Below are positions 34,991 to 43,656 of a DNA stretch of 64,000 nt, in pieces. The position numbers and the translations under genes were made by a program. Source of the stretch: an uncultured Catenibacterium sp. (GTDB taxonomy: Bacteria; Bacillota_I; Bacilli_A; Erysipelotrichales; Coprobacillaceae); NCBI GenBank assembly GCA_900540685.1, contig UQGS01000006.1, positions 4,815-68,814 on the forward strand. Reading direction: 5' to 3'. The notes under the pieces are model-generated. The model was not told the origin of the DNA. It did not search any database and saw only the letters and a program-made list of their open reading frames with translations. Each line of letters opens with the position of its first letter. The first letter of the stretch is position 1.

Positions 34991-35803
34991 CTAGTAATGT
35001 CTAGCATAATATTCATCAAATGTTAATTGACTCTCTTCTGCCTTTTTAGCTAAATCTTTACCCACATAACGAATATGCCATGATTCATAATGATACCCTG
35101 TCAAATCGTCTTTATCCTTTGGGTAACGTAGAATAAACCCATATTGACTCAATTGACTTAAAAACCATTTATAGCAAGGATGATTAACAATATCTTCATA
35201 TTTGTATTGATCTAAAGCAACATCAAGTCCTAGACCTGTTGTATGCTCACTATGACCAGGTCGTGAACATGTTTCATCGGCCTTTGCAACATCGTAGGTT
35301 TCTACCATATGATTATAGATTTCTTTTTGCCAAGGTGTAGAACGATAGCCAGAAGTTACATATAACTCAAAGCCCTTTTGATAACAAGCCTCTTGTAAAG
35401 CAATAAAATCATCATATAAGACTTTTCGAGCAGTGTGTTTACTATAGAGAAGACCATACTTTTTAGCTTTATTATTAATTTCTACAAGATCATCGGGTGC
35501 ATAGTTTTCATCTAACTGATAATATTTATTCACAATGGTATTTAAATCATTAGGATGTTCTTGTTTTATAATATGATCATAGAAATCATAATCACGATTC
35601 ATATTTACAAGTGTAACAATCTCTTCTTTCGTTAGATGAGGATGCTTACTTTTATATAAATTATAACGTTCTTTGTATTCTGAATGTTCATAACTTATAG
35701 TTTTTATTTTTTTACTTACAGATTTTTCTTTAGGCAAGAAACAGAAAAAACAGATCAATAATGCAAAAACAAGTGTTATTAATAGAATTCTCTTCTTTTT
35801 CAT
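34991..35803 (-). CDS. D-alanyl-D-alanine carboxypeptidase, M15B (VanY-like)
   Basis: A 270-residue membrane-anchored peptidase. An N-terminal KKKRILLITLVFALLICFFC segment is a signal anchor. The catalytic domain has TSGYRSTPWQKEIYN, SRPGHSEHTTGLGLDVAL with zinc ligands His and Asp, and HYESWHIRYVG with the Glu and third His. It would remove the terminal D-Ala from peptidoglycan stem peptides outside the membrane. No van resistance genes are nearby, so this is housekeeping wall remodelling rather than glycopeptide resistance. Confidence 0.92.
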   Translation of the reverse strand: MKKKRILLITLVFALLICFFCFLPKEKSVSKKIKTISYEHSEYKERYNLYKSKHPHLTKEEIVTLVNMNRDYDFYDHIIKQEHPNDLNTIVNKYYQLDENYAPDDLVEINNKAKKYGLLYSKHTARKVLYDDFIALQEACYQKGFELYVTSGYRSTPWQKEIYNHMVETYDVAKADETCSRPGHSEHTTGLGLDVALDQYKYEDIVNHPCYKWFLSQLSQYGFILRYPKDKDDLTGYHYESWHIRYVGKDLAKKAEESQLTFDEYYARHY

Positions 35804-35913
35804 AGAACAACCTCGATTTCTTCTTGTTAATCATTTGTTCAAAACAATATACCGTTATAACATTTTCACTAAAATCAAAATATAAGACTGCTCACATTAG
35901 TTTATCAACAACG

Positions 35914-35943
35914 AAAGGAACTATATGAAAATACAGTTCCTTT
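35914..35943. terminator. Hairpin between tRNA-His and vanY-like promoter
   Basis: AAAGGAACT pairs with AGTTCCTTT across 12 nt. The flanking T-run is weak on either strand, so termination is uncertain. Confidence 0.35.
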
Positions 35944-35951
35944 ATTTGTAT

Positions 35952-35979
35952 AAAATAAAAACTCCGATTACTCGGAGTT
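35952..35979 (-). terminator. tRNA-His terminator
   Basis: AACTCCGA/TCGGAGTT with a 4-nt loop followed by TTTTATTTTAT on the minus strand, just downstream of the tRNA 3' end. Confidence 0.9.
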
Positions 35980-35988
35980 ATTTTCAAA

Positions 35989-36066
35989 TGGGGCGGCTGA
36001 TGGGGATCGAACCCACGAAATGCCGGAGCCACAATCCGGTGTGTTAACCGCTTCACCACAACCGCC
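35989..36066 (-). tRNA. tRNA-His (anticodon GTG)
   Basis: A complete 78-nt cloverleaf read on the minus strand. The anticodon GTG is at 36030-36032 within CCGGATT-GTG-GCTCCGG. The T-arm is GTGGGTTCGATCCCCAT, with a G-C closing pattern. The acceptor stem has the additional G-1 paired with C73, as required for histidine identity, and CCA is encoded. It has its own terminator. Confidence 0.97.
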
Positions 36067-36157
36067 ATATCTCTCGCAAGAGACAAGTAAGATTATATAC
36101 AAGTCTTAGGGGTTTGTAAAGAGGAAATTTAATTTTTTTAAAAGAAATTTAAAGAAA

Positions 36158-36186
36158 TTTAAAATCCCAGGATCAACCTGGGATTT
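36158..36186 (-). terminator. Terminator of the oligopeptide-binding lipoprotein gene
   Basis: A 10-bp perfect stem AAATCCCAGG/CCTGGGATTT with a 5-nt loop. The T-run is short (TTTTAAATTT); a direct repeat AAAGAAATTT lies beyond. Confidence 0.75.
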
Positions 36187-36190
36187 ATGA

Positions 36191-37813
36191 CTATTTTGTC
36201 TTATGAATAAACTTAAATGTGAATGCTGAACCTAATGCAGCTTCATATACAATACCTGTATATTTCTTATTCTGTAATGATGCAGCACCCTTCTGGAATA
36301 CTGGTAATACAGCATATTCACTCATACAGATATCTTCTGCCTGATAAAGCATTTGCCATCTCTTCTTAGCATCTCTTTCTGTAGTAGATGCATCAATGAG
36401 CTGATCATACTTCGCATTACTATATTTACCATAGTTATTTGAGTTACCTGTAGAAACAAGGTTCAAATAAGTGATTGGATCTGGGAAGTCTGGTCCCCAT
36501 CTAGCACATGAGATATCAAAGTCGCCTGATTTCTGACGTTCTACACGGTCTTTCTTAACAGTTGCAACCATTTCGATATCTAAACCTTTAAGTTTCTTGA
36601 AACAAGCCTGTAAGTATTCTGCTTCAGTATCTGCAGGAGTTTCATCTGTACCATAAAGTAATCTTAATTTTAATGAAGAAACACCAAGTTCTTTTAAGCC
36701 TTGATCAAAAGCAGTCTGTGCTTCTTTTAGATTATATTCAGTATAATCTTTACCTTCTGAACGATACTCTTTACCATCTGGTCCGTAAGTGAAATCAGCA
36801 CTTACAAAACCATCTGCTTCTCTAGAGCCATCTTTTAAGACTTTATTACATAAGTCTTTACGATCAATAGCTAAAGATAATGCTTTACGAATATTTGTAT
36901 TCGCAAGAGCCTTGTTGTTGAAGTTCAAATATAAATAATACATATAACCCTGTTTGAACTTTACAAGGCTATCTTTACCTTCATACTTATCTACTAGAGC
37001 TGAGTTAATAGTCGCAAAATCAACTTTACCATTATCAAATGCGGCAGCTGCAGTCTTAGGATCCTGAACAAGATACATATTTAAACCATCTAGTTCAATC
37101 TTATCTGCACCATAGTACTTATCATTCTTTACAAAAGTGATCTTATTAGACTTAGTCCACTTTGTTACCTTGAATGGACCATTCGCAAGTAAGTACTTCG
37201 CATCAGTGGCATATTTAGAACCACACTTTTCAACGAATTTCTGATTCTGTGGATAGAAGCATGGGAATGTCATGATATCTAGGAAATAAGGACATGGCTG
37301 AGATAAAGTAACCTGTAATGTCTTCTTATCCTTTGCTTCAACGCCTAATTCCTTGATCTTATCACCTGCAGTTGTGCCAAGTTCTGCTAGTTCATCTGCA
37401 TTCTTAATACATGCGCCTTCTTTACCAAAGATATAAGCATAGCTACCTGCATTCGCAATCAATTTTCTCCATGAATAAACGAAATCATCTGCAGTCAAGT
37501 CATCACCATTAGACCATTTCGCATTCTTTCTAATAGTGAAAGTATAAGTTAATCCATCATCTGATACTTTATAAGATGAAGCTGCAGCTGGTACTAGTTT
37601 TGTACCACCCTTTGCAGTGATATCCATGAGTCCTTCACTAAATGCATGAATCGCATTAAATGAAACACCATCATCAGATACACTTGAATCTAGGGATGTA
37701 ACATCTGCTTCACTTGAAAAGTTATAAATCGCTTTATCATCTGAAGTAGAACCACATCCCACTAACATAGAAGCAGCCAAGGCTGCTGCCACTATAATCT
37801 TGAGACTTTTCAT
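36191..37813 (-). CDS. Oligopeptide ABC transporter substrate-binding lipoprotein (OppA family)
   Basis: A 540-residue SBP_bac_5 family protein. The N-terminus is a lipoprotein signal, with hydrophobic core AAALAASMLVGCG and the lipobox Cys at residue 20. Family blocks include EADVTSLDSSVSDDGVSFNA, LTYTFTIRKNAKWSNGD and LANGPFKVTKW. It captures peptides outside the membrane for an Opp permease. No oppBCDF genes adjoin it, so it is an orphan receptor. A possible CcpA site lies within its promoter. Confidence 0.93.
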   Translation of the reverse strand: MKSLKIIVAAALAASMLVGCGSTSDDKAIYNFSSEADVTSLDSSVSDDGVSFNAIHAFSEGLMDITAKGGTKLVPAAASSYKVSDDGLTYTFTIRKNAKWSNGDDLTADDFVYSWRKLIANAGSYAYIFGKEGACIKNADELAELGTTAGDKIKELGVEAKDKKTLQVTLSQPCPYFLDIMTFPCFYPQNQKFVEKCGSKYATDAKYLLANGPFKVTKWTKSNKITFVKNDKYYGADKIELDGLNMYLVQDPKTAAAAFDNGKVDFATINSALVDKYEGKDSLVKFKQGYMYYLYLNFNNKALANTNIRKALSLAIDRKDLCNKVLKDGSREADGFVSADFTYGPDGKEYRSEGKDYTEYNLKEAQTAFDQGLKELGVSSLKLRLLYGTDETPADTEAEYLQACFKKLKGLDIEMVATVKKDRVERQKSGDFDISCARWGPDFPDPITYLNLVSTGNSNNYGKYSNAKYDQLIDASTTERDAKKRWQMLYQAEDICMSEYAVLPVFQKGAASLQNKKYTGIVYEAALGSAFTFKFIHKTK

Positions 37814-37847
37814 AAAATCCCCTCCATTTATAATCTTGATATTAACT

Positions 37848-37877
37848 ATTATACTCTAAAACGTTTTCTTTTGTACA
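37848..37877 (-). promoter_or_regulatory. Promoter of the oppA-like gene with a possible cre site
   Basis: Minus-strand TGTACA (37872-37877), 18-bp spacer, TATAAT (37848-37853). The spacer includes the dyad AAAACGTTTT (37858-37867), which fits the core of a catabolite-responsive element. Confidence 0.5.
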
Positions 37878-37908
37878 GGATTTTATTTATTAGATTGATA
37901 AATTTTTA

Positions 37909-38415
37909 TTATATTTCTTTGAATTCAACTAAAGTGACTTGTTTATTTTCTTTTGTTTTCTTAACATCAATAATTCTTTGATTAGAAGACCCTCTGAATT
38001 TAAGACGTGCATCTTTTAATTCATTCACAAATGGTCCATCCACTAATACATCTACATAATCCAGTAATGGCTGTTCCCATTCCATGATTTCTTCATATAA
38101 GAATGAAGAGTACACCCAGATAGATTTAGTAGGACATTCTTTCTTGATATGTTTGAGTAATTCTAAAATATCATCTCTGTTTTCTTCTTCAAAAGGTTCT
38201 CCACCTAAAAGTGTGAATCCTGCAATATGGGGTTTATTAATAAGTTTAGTTAATACATCTTCTAAATCAGATGTAAAAGCCTTGCCTCCATTAAAATCCC
38301 ATGTTTCCTGATTAAAACAGAATGGACAATGACGATGACACCCTTGAGTATAAAGAGATACTCTAATACCTGGTCCATTCGCAATATCTACTTCTCTTAT
38401 TTGTGCATAACGCAT
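37909..38415 (-). CDS. nrdG: Anaerobic ribonucleotide reductase activating protein
   Basis: A 168-residue radical-SAM enzyme that installs the glycyl radical on NrdD. The cluster motif is GCHRHCPFCFNQ near residue 26 (Cys-x3-Cys-x2-Cys), and LLGGEPF follows near 70. GAGGTG precedes the ATG at 38415; an in-frame GTG nine bases earlier is within the ribosome site. Its partner nrdD is in this window but about 19 kb away, so the pair is not an operon here. Confidence 0.95.
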   Translation of the reverse strand: MRYAQIREVDIANGPGIRVSLYTQGCHRHCPFCFNQETWDFNGGKAFTSDLEDVLTKLINKPHIAGFTLLGGEPFEEENRDDILELLKHIKKECPTKSIWVYSSFLYEEIMEWEQPLLDYVDVLVDGPFVNELKDARLKFRGSSNQRIIDVKKTKENKQVTLVEFKEI

Positions 38416-38447
38416 CTTTTTCACCTCACAAAGTTGTATTATATACT

Positions 38448-39179
38448 TTACTCGTCATTTAGTACACGAATAAATGATAATGGAAGTTCTAAACCATTGT
38501 CTTCAAGAAGCTTTTTATTGGTTAAAATTTCTTGAGTGAGTCCATCTGCAACAAGTTTTCCATTAGATAATAATAGAACACGATCACATGTATCATAAAT
38601 AAAATCTAGATCATGGGATGCAATAAGCATCGTATAAGGGAGTTCATTGAGTACGTTGATCAGTCCACGACGGTGTCTGGGATCTAATGAAACAGAAGGT
38701 TCATCAAATAATAGAATATCAGGACGCATAGAAAGGACTGTCGCAATGGCAGCTCTTTTTTTCTCTCCACCAGATAAACGATAGATCTTCTCATGCTTCT
38801 TTTCCTGCATATGTACTAGATCGAGTGCGTTATTGATACGTTCTTCTAAGTCTTCTCCTTGTAATCCTTCATTCAATGGACCAAAGGCGACATCTTCATA
38901 TACAGAAGACATAAAAAGCTGATTATCTGAATCCTGGAAGACATAACCAATATGAGAACGGATGGAGGCCAGATTTTGATTATTCATATCTAAATCTGTG
39001 ACTTTCAGTTCTCCCTGACCATGTTCTATACCGATAATTGTTTTAAGAAGTGTAGATTTTCCTGCTCCATTGCAGCCAATAAGTCCTACTTTTTCACCTT
39101 TTTGGATATGAAAAGTCAGATCATCTAATATAATACGATTCTCTATATAAGAAAAAGAGAAATGATTCAGTTTAATCAT
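38448..39179 (-). CDS. nikO: Nickel/cobalt ECF transporter ATPase
   Basis: A 243-residue ABC ATPase of the CbiO/NikO/EcfA type. Walker A is GCNGAGKST near residue 33, signature LSGGEKKRAAIA near 133, Walker B LLFDEPS near 155, and the H-loop ASHD near 190. The ATG at 39179 overlaps the permease stop (ATGA) and follows AAAGGAGTGACAGTGACATT. It powers metal uptake with the two preceding membrane proteins. Nickel is preferred over cobalt because the operon continues from lar genes; sequence alone cannot separate the two. Confidence 0.92.
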   Translation of the reverse strand: MIKLNHFSFSYIENRIILDDLTFHIQKGEKVGLIGCNGAGKSTLLKTIIGIEHGQGELKVTDLDMNNQNLASIRSHIGYVFQDSDNQLFMSSVYEDVAFGPLNEGLQGEDLEERINNALDLVHMQEKKHEKIYRLSGGEKKRAAIATVLSMRPDILLFDEPSVSLDPRHRRGLINVLNELPYTMLIASHDLDFIYDTCDRVLLLSNGKLVADGLTQEILTNKKLLEDNGLELPLSFIRVLNDE

Positions 39180-39916
39180 AATGTCACTGTCACTCCTTTC
39201 AAGAATAGTAGTAACACACACATAATACCAAATGTAAGTTTAGATAACTTATAATCATATTGTTGTGATTGTAATGGCATGACACCTTTAAAACCTCTTA
39301 ACATCATAGATTGATATACATTCATGGCACGATCAATAGAACGAAGCATCATTGAACCAACTAATGTTCCCCATGTCTTTATAGAAATACCTTTCTGTCC
39401 TGGTGCACGTAAGCTATAGGCAAGCAAAGTTTTATCTGTTTCTTTAAAGAAAAGAATGAGATATCTTTGTATTAACATGATGACGACAATAAGAGATTGA
39501 GGCACTCTTAGTTTAGATAAGCCCATACAGAGTTCCTCCATGGATGTTGTGGTCATCAGTATATAAGAGAATAATAGGGCAAATATTCCTTTTAATGCGA
39601 GCACAATAAAACAAGTCATTCCATATCCTTTAAAGAATAAGAAAGGTGTTCCCATAAAGAGTAGTAAAGCCACTAATGGTTTGAGTTCTCCTAAACAATA
39701 AAAAAGATTGATTTCTCCTAATAATGAAAATAAAAGTAATGGTAAAAACATGACTAAGATATAGAAATCATGAATAGAATAAGAAGCAGTGATTATCAAA
39801 TAAAATAATACAATCAAAATCTTATAAGTGGGATGAATGGCAGAAAGAATGGTTGTACGCTTAGAAAGTGCATCAATTTGATGCACTCTCTTAATGGCTT
39901 TCTGTATGTTTTTCAT
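39176..39916 (-). CDS. nikQ: Nickel/cobalt ECF transporter permease
   Basis: A 246-residue CbiQ/NikQ/EcfT transmembrane protein. Five or so hydrophobic segments are followed by the conserved C-terminal coupling helices (RAPGQKGISIKTWG and SMMLRGFKG) that contact the ATPase. It overlaps nikMN by 26 bp and nikO by 4 bp. Confidence 0.9.
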   Translation of the reverse strand: MKNIQKAIKRVHQIDALSKRTTILSAIHPTYKILIVLFYLIITASYSIHDFYILVMFLPLLLFSLLGEINLFYCLGELKPLVALLLFMGTPFLFFKGYGMTCFIVLALKGIFALLFSYILMTTTSMEELCMGLSKLRVPQSLIVVIMLIQRYLILFFKETDKTLLAYSLRAPGQKGISIKTWGTLVGSMMLRSIDRAMNVYQSMMLRGFKGVMPLQSQQYDYKLSKLTFGIMCVLLLFLKGVTVTL

Positions 39917-40877
39917 GATAACGATGAATGAGCATATAGAGTCCTATCACAATTAAGACTCCTACAATTCCTGCAAACATCCCACCTAAGATTGATTCGT
40001 GTCCTGCAATATTATAGTCAGGTAATAATGCAGTGAGTTCCTGAACACGCGAAGATAATGAATAAAGAGCTCCTTTATGTTGTAGTTCTGTAGAACCAGT
40101 TAATTGTAAAATAGACCATTCTAATCCATCAGGAAAAGCACTTGCGAAGATTGATAAGATACCAGCAACTGCGACTGATAGACCACCAAATAATGCAAGA
40201 AGCTTCTTTTTAGATGTTTTCGCAAGTTTCGTTGTATGTCCCTGCCAGATGAGTTCTGGACGTGCTTCATAAATAAATGATAGAACTAAACCTGTAATAA
40301 TACCTTCTACCGCACCTATTGCCAGATGAATAGGCTGCATGACTCCAATAAATAAGTTCCATGGGAGTGCAGTGATTCCTGATAATTCTGTTTCTACAAC
40401 AACTGAGAAAGCACCTAATTGTAAAGAGATGATAGAACCTAAGATAGAGGCAATCATCAAATTCTTCTTAGAGAGTTTCTTACTGATAATTGGCTTAAAT
40501 ATCAACATTGAAGAGATAAAACAGCCATAAAATGCCATATTCCATATATTACATCCTAGTGCAAGTAATCCACCATCCGCAAAAAGCAGACATTGTATTG
40601 CTAGTATTCCTACCATTGTTAAAAAACCTGCATAAGGACCTAGTAGTGCTGTTAACATCAATCCTCCTGTTAAGTGTCCAGATGAACCAGTTCCTGGAAT
40701 AGTAAAGTTGATCATCTGTGCCGCAAAGACAAAGGCACCCATAACACCCATCATTGGGAGTTTCTGTGGATCATTTTCTTCTTCTAGTTTTTTAATTGAA
40801 TAAATAGTCATTGCACCTGATGCCAGATACATCGTTGTTGCAACAGCAGGTGAGACTAAGGCGTCAGCCATATGCAT
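39891..40877 (-). CDS. nikMN: Nickel/cobalt ECF substrate-binding component, NikM-NikN fusion
   Basis: A 328-residue membrane protein. The start is chosen at ATG 40877 because it gives the N-terminus MHMADAL: in NikM/CbiM, residues Met1 and His2 bind the metal, so a longer upstream start would abolish function. GGAGG lies just before. The CbiM core (GAFVFAAQMINFTIPGTGSS and GHLTGGLMLTALLG) is followed by a C-terminal NikN-like part (PDGLEWSI and a final membrane helix). It starts within the tail of larE's operon, two bases after the larE stop. Confidence 0.92.
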   Translation of the reverse strand: MHMADALVSPAVATTMYLASGAMTIYSIKKLEEENDPQKLPMMGVMGAFVFAAQMINFTIPGTGSSGHLTGGLMLTALLGPYAGFLTMVGILAIQCLLFADGGLLALGCNIWNMAFYGCFISSMLIFKPIISKKLSKKNLMIASILGSIISLQLGAFSVVVETELSGITALPWNLFIGVMQPIHLAIGAVEGIITGLVLSFIYEARPELIWQGHTTKLAKTSKKKLLALFGGLSVAVAGILSIFASAFPDGLEWSILQLTGSTELQHKGALYSLSSRVQELTALLPDYNIAGHESILGGMFAGIVGVLIVIGLYMLIHRYHEKHTESH

Positions 40878-40878
40878 A

Positions 40879-41679
40879 TTATTTTTCCTCCAGTTTAATA
40901 TCCTGACTACCACTTCTAAATCCTTCTAGATCAAGTGTTATATAGTCATATCCTAATTCTTTAATAAATAAGACAATCTCTTGACGTTTATCCATGCATT
41001 TCATAAAAGCATCCTGATCAATTTCTAAACGTACTAAGTCATTATGTATTCTTGCACGTACATTATAAAAACCACATGTATGAAGATAATCTTCAATCTT
41101 TTCTACTTTACGCATTTCCTCATAGTTAAGTAATGTATTATAAGGAAATCTTGTCGCAAGACATGGTGAAGAAGGCTTATTGGCTGCTTTTAAGTTATAG
41201 GTAGAAGCCAGTTCTCTAATTTCTTTTTTAGTCATATTCGCCTCTAACAATGGACTATGTAGACCTAATTCTTGAATAGCTTTAATACCTGGACGATATT
41301 GTTTCAAGTCATCTGCATTTGTACCTTCAAGAATAGTAGAGATACCTAAAGAATGTGCGAGTTCCTTTACCTTGGTAAACATATACTTCTTACATAAATA
41401 ACAGCGATTGACAGGATTATTTTCTATTCCTGCGCCTTCTAATTCATCTACATGAATAACTTTATGAATAGTTCCTATGTCTTCAGCCATTCTTTTGGCT
41501 TCATCTGCTTCCATCACAGGATGTAAAGCTGTTTGAATAGTAATGGCATAAACATGTGTATGGTATTTCTTTGATGCTTCAACTGCCATTTTTAATAGGA
41601 GTGTACTGTCTACTCCACCTGAAAAAGCAATCATGACATCCTCATGGACATACTCATCAATGATGGTTAATAGATTCAT
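40879..41679 (-). CDS. larE: LarE, sulfur-inserting enzyme for the nickel-pincer cofactor
   Basis: A 266-residue PP-loop protein with SGGVDSTLL near residue 20. It adenylates and sulfurates the pyridinium dicarboxylate made by LarB. The conserved segment SSPCLATRF has Cys173, which corresponds to the sacrificial sulfur-donor Cys of Lactobacillus LarE; a CYLC pair is at 93-96. The ATG at 41679 follows AAAGGAGCTATT and lies 23 bp inside larC2; a longer frame with 26 extra codons is rejected. It links larC and the nickel transporter. Confidence 0.94.
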   Translation of the reverse strand: MNLLTIIDEYVHEDVMIAFSGGVDSTLLLKMAVEASKKYHTHVYAITIQTALHPVMEADEAKRMAEDIGTIHKVIHVDELEGAGIENNPVNRCYLCKKYMFTKVKELAHSLGISTILEGTNADDLKQYRPGIKAIQELGLHSPLLEANMTKKEIRELASTYNLKAANKPSSPCLATRFPYNTLLNYEEMRKVEKIEDYLHTCGFYNVRARIHNDLVRLEIDQDAFMKCMDKRQEIVLFIKELGYDYITLDLEGFRSGSQDIKLEEK

Positions 41680-42121
41680 AATAGCTCCTTTCCAACAATT
41701 GATAAACATCAATAATAGATAAATTATGCTTTTCACTGAGTAACTTCGCACTTTCATATTCAGGATAAGCTCTTTTATTTCCTTCTATATCAACTACCTT
41801 AAATACTGCATCACCTAAAGGTGTAGAAATAGTCTCAAAGGTTCTTTCAAGAACTGTACGTTCCATGTAAGTACGTCTAATACCAATCGTGCTTGTTTCT
41901 TTAAAGATGATTGTCTCTAATTCTTTTCTTTGACTTTCATCACATAATACATTGAGTAAGTAAGCAGGTCTGTTCTTTTTCATCATTACAGGAATATAAT
42001 GAACATCTTTTGCACCATGAGACATTAATAATTCCATGACATGACCTAATACTTCTCCTGTGCTATCATCAATATTTGTTTCTAGTTTACATACTTTATC
42101 AGTGCCTGGGATCTGTTTCAA
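41657..42121 (-). CDS. larC2: LarC C-terminal part (LarC2), second frame
   Basis: The open frame starts at 42121 only with a TTG that has no ribosome site. Its sequence after the junction (VCKLETNIDDSTGEVLGHVM, later YPEYESAKLLSEKH) is the C-terminal half of the nickel-inserting cyclometallase LarC. It overlaps LarC1 by 23 bp in the +1 frame. Shifting at 42104-42110 would give a continuous protein of about 411 residues, the normal LarC length. It is thus best seen as the second part of one product, not as a pseudogene fragment. Confidence 0.85.
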   Translation of the reverse strand: MKQIPGTDKVCKLETNIDDSTGEVLGHVMELLMSHGAKDVHYIPVMMKKNRPAYLLNVLCDESQRKELETIIFKETSTIGIRRTYMERTVLERTFETISTPLGDAVFKVVDIEGNKRAYPEYESAKLLSEKHNLSIIDVYQLLERSYYESINHH

Positions 42122-42893
42122 TCAACATAGCACGAAGTAAGCTTGGTCTTTCATAAGCACGCTTACCTGCTCCTACACCAGTCTTTTTAATTGTGAAGGT
42201 AGAAGGAAGTGTATGAGATGTCACAATAGAGGCGGCAATAGCAGCACCTGTAGGAGTGACTAATTCACCTTTAATCATATCAATATGAATAGGTAAATGA
42301 TGACTTGATACAATATTGTTTACTGCAGGCACTGGAATAGGTAAAGTACCATGAGCACAATGTACAGTTCCTGTTCCTTCATAAATAACAGGAATATAGA
42401 CTTCATCAATACCTAAATCATCAAAACATACCGCTGCAGAAATAATATCTACAATAGAATCTACAGCACCTACTTCATGAAAGTGTACTTCATCTATAGT
42501 TGTACCATGGGCTTTAGCTTCTGCTTCACCTAGAATAGTGAAGATCTTTTTAGCCAATTCTTTCGCATGATCTGTCATTTTTGCATGATCAATGATATGT
42601 AAAATATCATGAAGATGACGATGTTCATGATGATGGTGATGTGCATGATGTGTATGTTCACCATATAAATAGTCCATATCATGATCATGATTATCATGTT
42701 CTAGAATGACATTAAAGTCACAGACATCAAGTCCTGATTTATTGACTCTTGTGATTTCAGTTTTAAAACCAGTCAAAGGTAATGATGAAAGAACTTCTTC
42801 TAATACTTCTTTTGAAGCCCCTAAGTCAAGTAAGCTTGCGACAAACATATCTCCACTTATTCCAGAATAACATTCTAAATATAATTGATTCAT
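42099..42893 (-). CDS. larC1: LarC N-terminal part (LarC1)
   Basis: 264 residues, beginning LYLECYSGISGDMFVASLLD, which matches LarC (DUF111). LarC inserts nickel into the sulfurated cofactor in a CTP-dependent reaction. A His-rich stretch at about residues 65-105 (HDNHDHD, then HHAHHHHHEHRHLH) is a probable nickel buffer. The frame stops at TGA 42099-42101 within the region shared with LarC2. It overlaps larB by 4 bp (ATGA). Confidence 0.92.
   Translation of the reverse strand: MNQLYLECYSGISGDMFVASLLDLGASKEVLEEVLSSLPLTGFKTEITRVNKSGLDVCDFNVILEHDNHDHDMDYLYGEHTHHAHHHHHEHRHLHDILHIIDHAKMTDHAKELAKKIFTILGEAEAKAHGTTIDEVHFHEVGAVDSIVDIISAAVCFDDLGIDEVYIPVIYEGTGTVHCAHGTLPIPVPAVNNIVSSHHLPIHIDMIKGELVTPTGAAIAASIVTSHTLPSTFTIKKTGVGAGKRAYERPSLLRAMLIETDPRH
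42104..42110 (-). other. Candidate +1 ribosomal frameshift site in larC
   Basis: The zero-frame reads GAT CCC AGG CAC TGA. Slipping one base forward on CCC-A gives CCA GGC ACT GAT and continues into LarC2. CCC with a slow AGG codon next recalls the CUU-AGG-C type of +1 shift. Lactobacillus plantarum LarC is also made from larC1 and larC2 by programmed frameshifting, which supports the reading. Confidence 0.65.
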
Positions 42894-43633
42894 TTTGATT
42901 CCCCCGTTCTATTAATCTGAGTTGCAATATAACCTGCACCATAACCATTATCAATATTCACTACCGCAATACCATTGGCACAGGAATTAATCATTGTAAG
43001 TAAGGCACTGACGCCATGGAAGCTTGCACCATAACCAACTGATGTTGGCACCGCAATAACAGGACAGTCTACTAAACCTCCTATCACACTTGCAAGGGCA
43101 CCTTCCATACCAGCCACTGCAATAATACAACGTGCTGATTGCAAGATATCTAGTTTAGATAATAAGCGATGTATACCACTCACACCTACATCATATAGAC
43201 GTTCTACATGACTCCCAAAGAATTCAGCTGTCTGTGCGGCTTCTTCAGCTACATTGAGATCTGCCGTACCAGCGCTGCATACAACAATCTTTCCTTTATG
43301 TTCCTTTTCTTTTTCTATCTTAATAATATGTGATAATGGATCATATTCAAGTTCAGGAAATTCATTCTTTAAGAGTTCATATTGATGCATTGAGGCTCTT
43401 GTCCCAAATACTTCTCCCTGCATATCATATAGTTTTCTTACAATACCAACCAAGTGATCATCTGCTTTTCCCTGGCAATAAATCACTTCTTGAAATCCTG
43501 AACGTATTTCTCTATTAGTATCTAATTTTGCATAGCCTAATTCTTCAAAGGCTGATTTCTTAAAGAACTGTTCTGCTTCTTCTACAGAGAGTTCTCCTAT
43601 TTTTACTTTTTCTAGTATTTCCTTTGTTTCCAT
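42890..43633 (-). CDS. larB: LarB, pyridinium-3,5-biscarboxylate mononucleotide synthase
   Basis: A 247-residue protein with the PurE-like C-terminal domain of LarB (IVVCSAGTADLNVAEEAA, DVGVSGIHRLL, VAGMEGALASVIGGL and VPTSVGYGASFHG). It carboxylates and hydrolyses nicotinic acid adenine dinucleotide, the first step of the nickel-pincer cofactor. It heads the lar-nik operon. The LarA racemase itself is not visible in the window. Confidence 0.94.
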   Translation of the reverse strand: METKEILEKVKIGELSVEEAEQFFKKSAFEELGYAKLDTNREIRSGFQEVIYCQGKADDHLVGIVRKLYDMQGEVFGTRASMHQYELLKNEFPELEYDPLSHIIKIEKEKEHKGKIVVCSAGTADLNVAEEAAQTAEFFGSHVERLYDVGVSGIHRLLSKLDILQSARCIIAVAGMEGALASVIGGLVDCPVIAVPTSVGYGASFHGVSALLTMINSCANGIAVVNIDNGYGAGYIATQINRTGESK

Positions 43634-43656
43634 AAATCATCACCATCTTAAGATTA

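Noticed and set aside
34991..35803. Vancomycin-resistance VanY
   Set aside because: The M15B domain fits, but there are no vanHAX or vanRS genes; ordinary wall remodelling is more likely.
41657..42121. LarC2 as a pseudogene fragment or sequencing error
   Set aside because: Both halves are conserved, end and start at the same junction, and a split larC read by frameshifting is known in other Firmicutes; an error still cannot be excluded.
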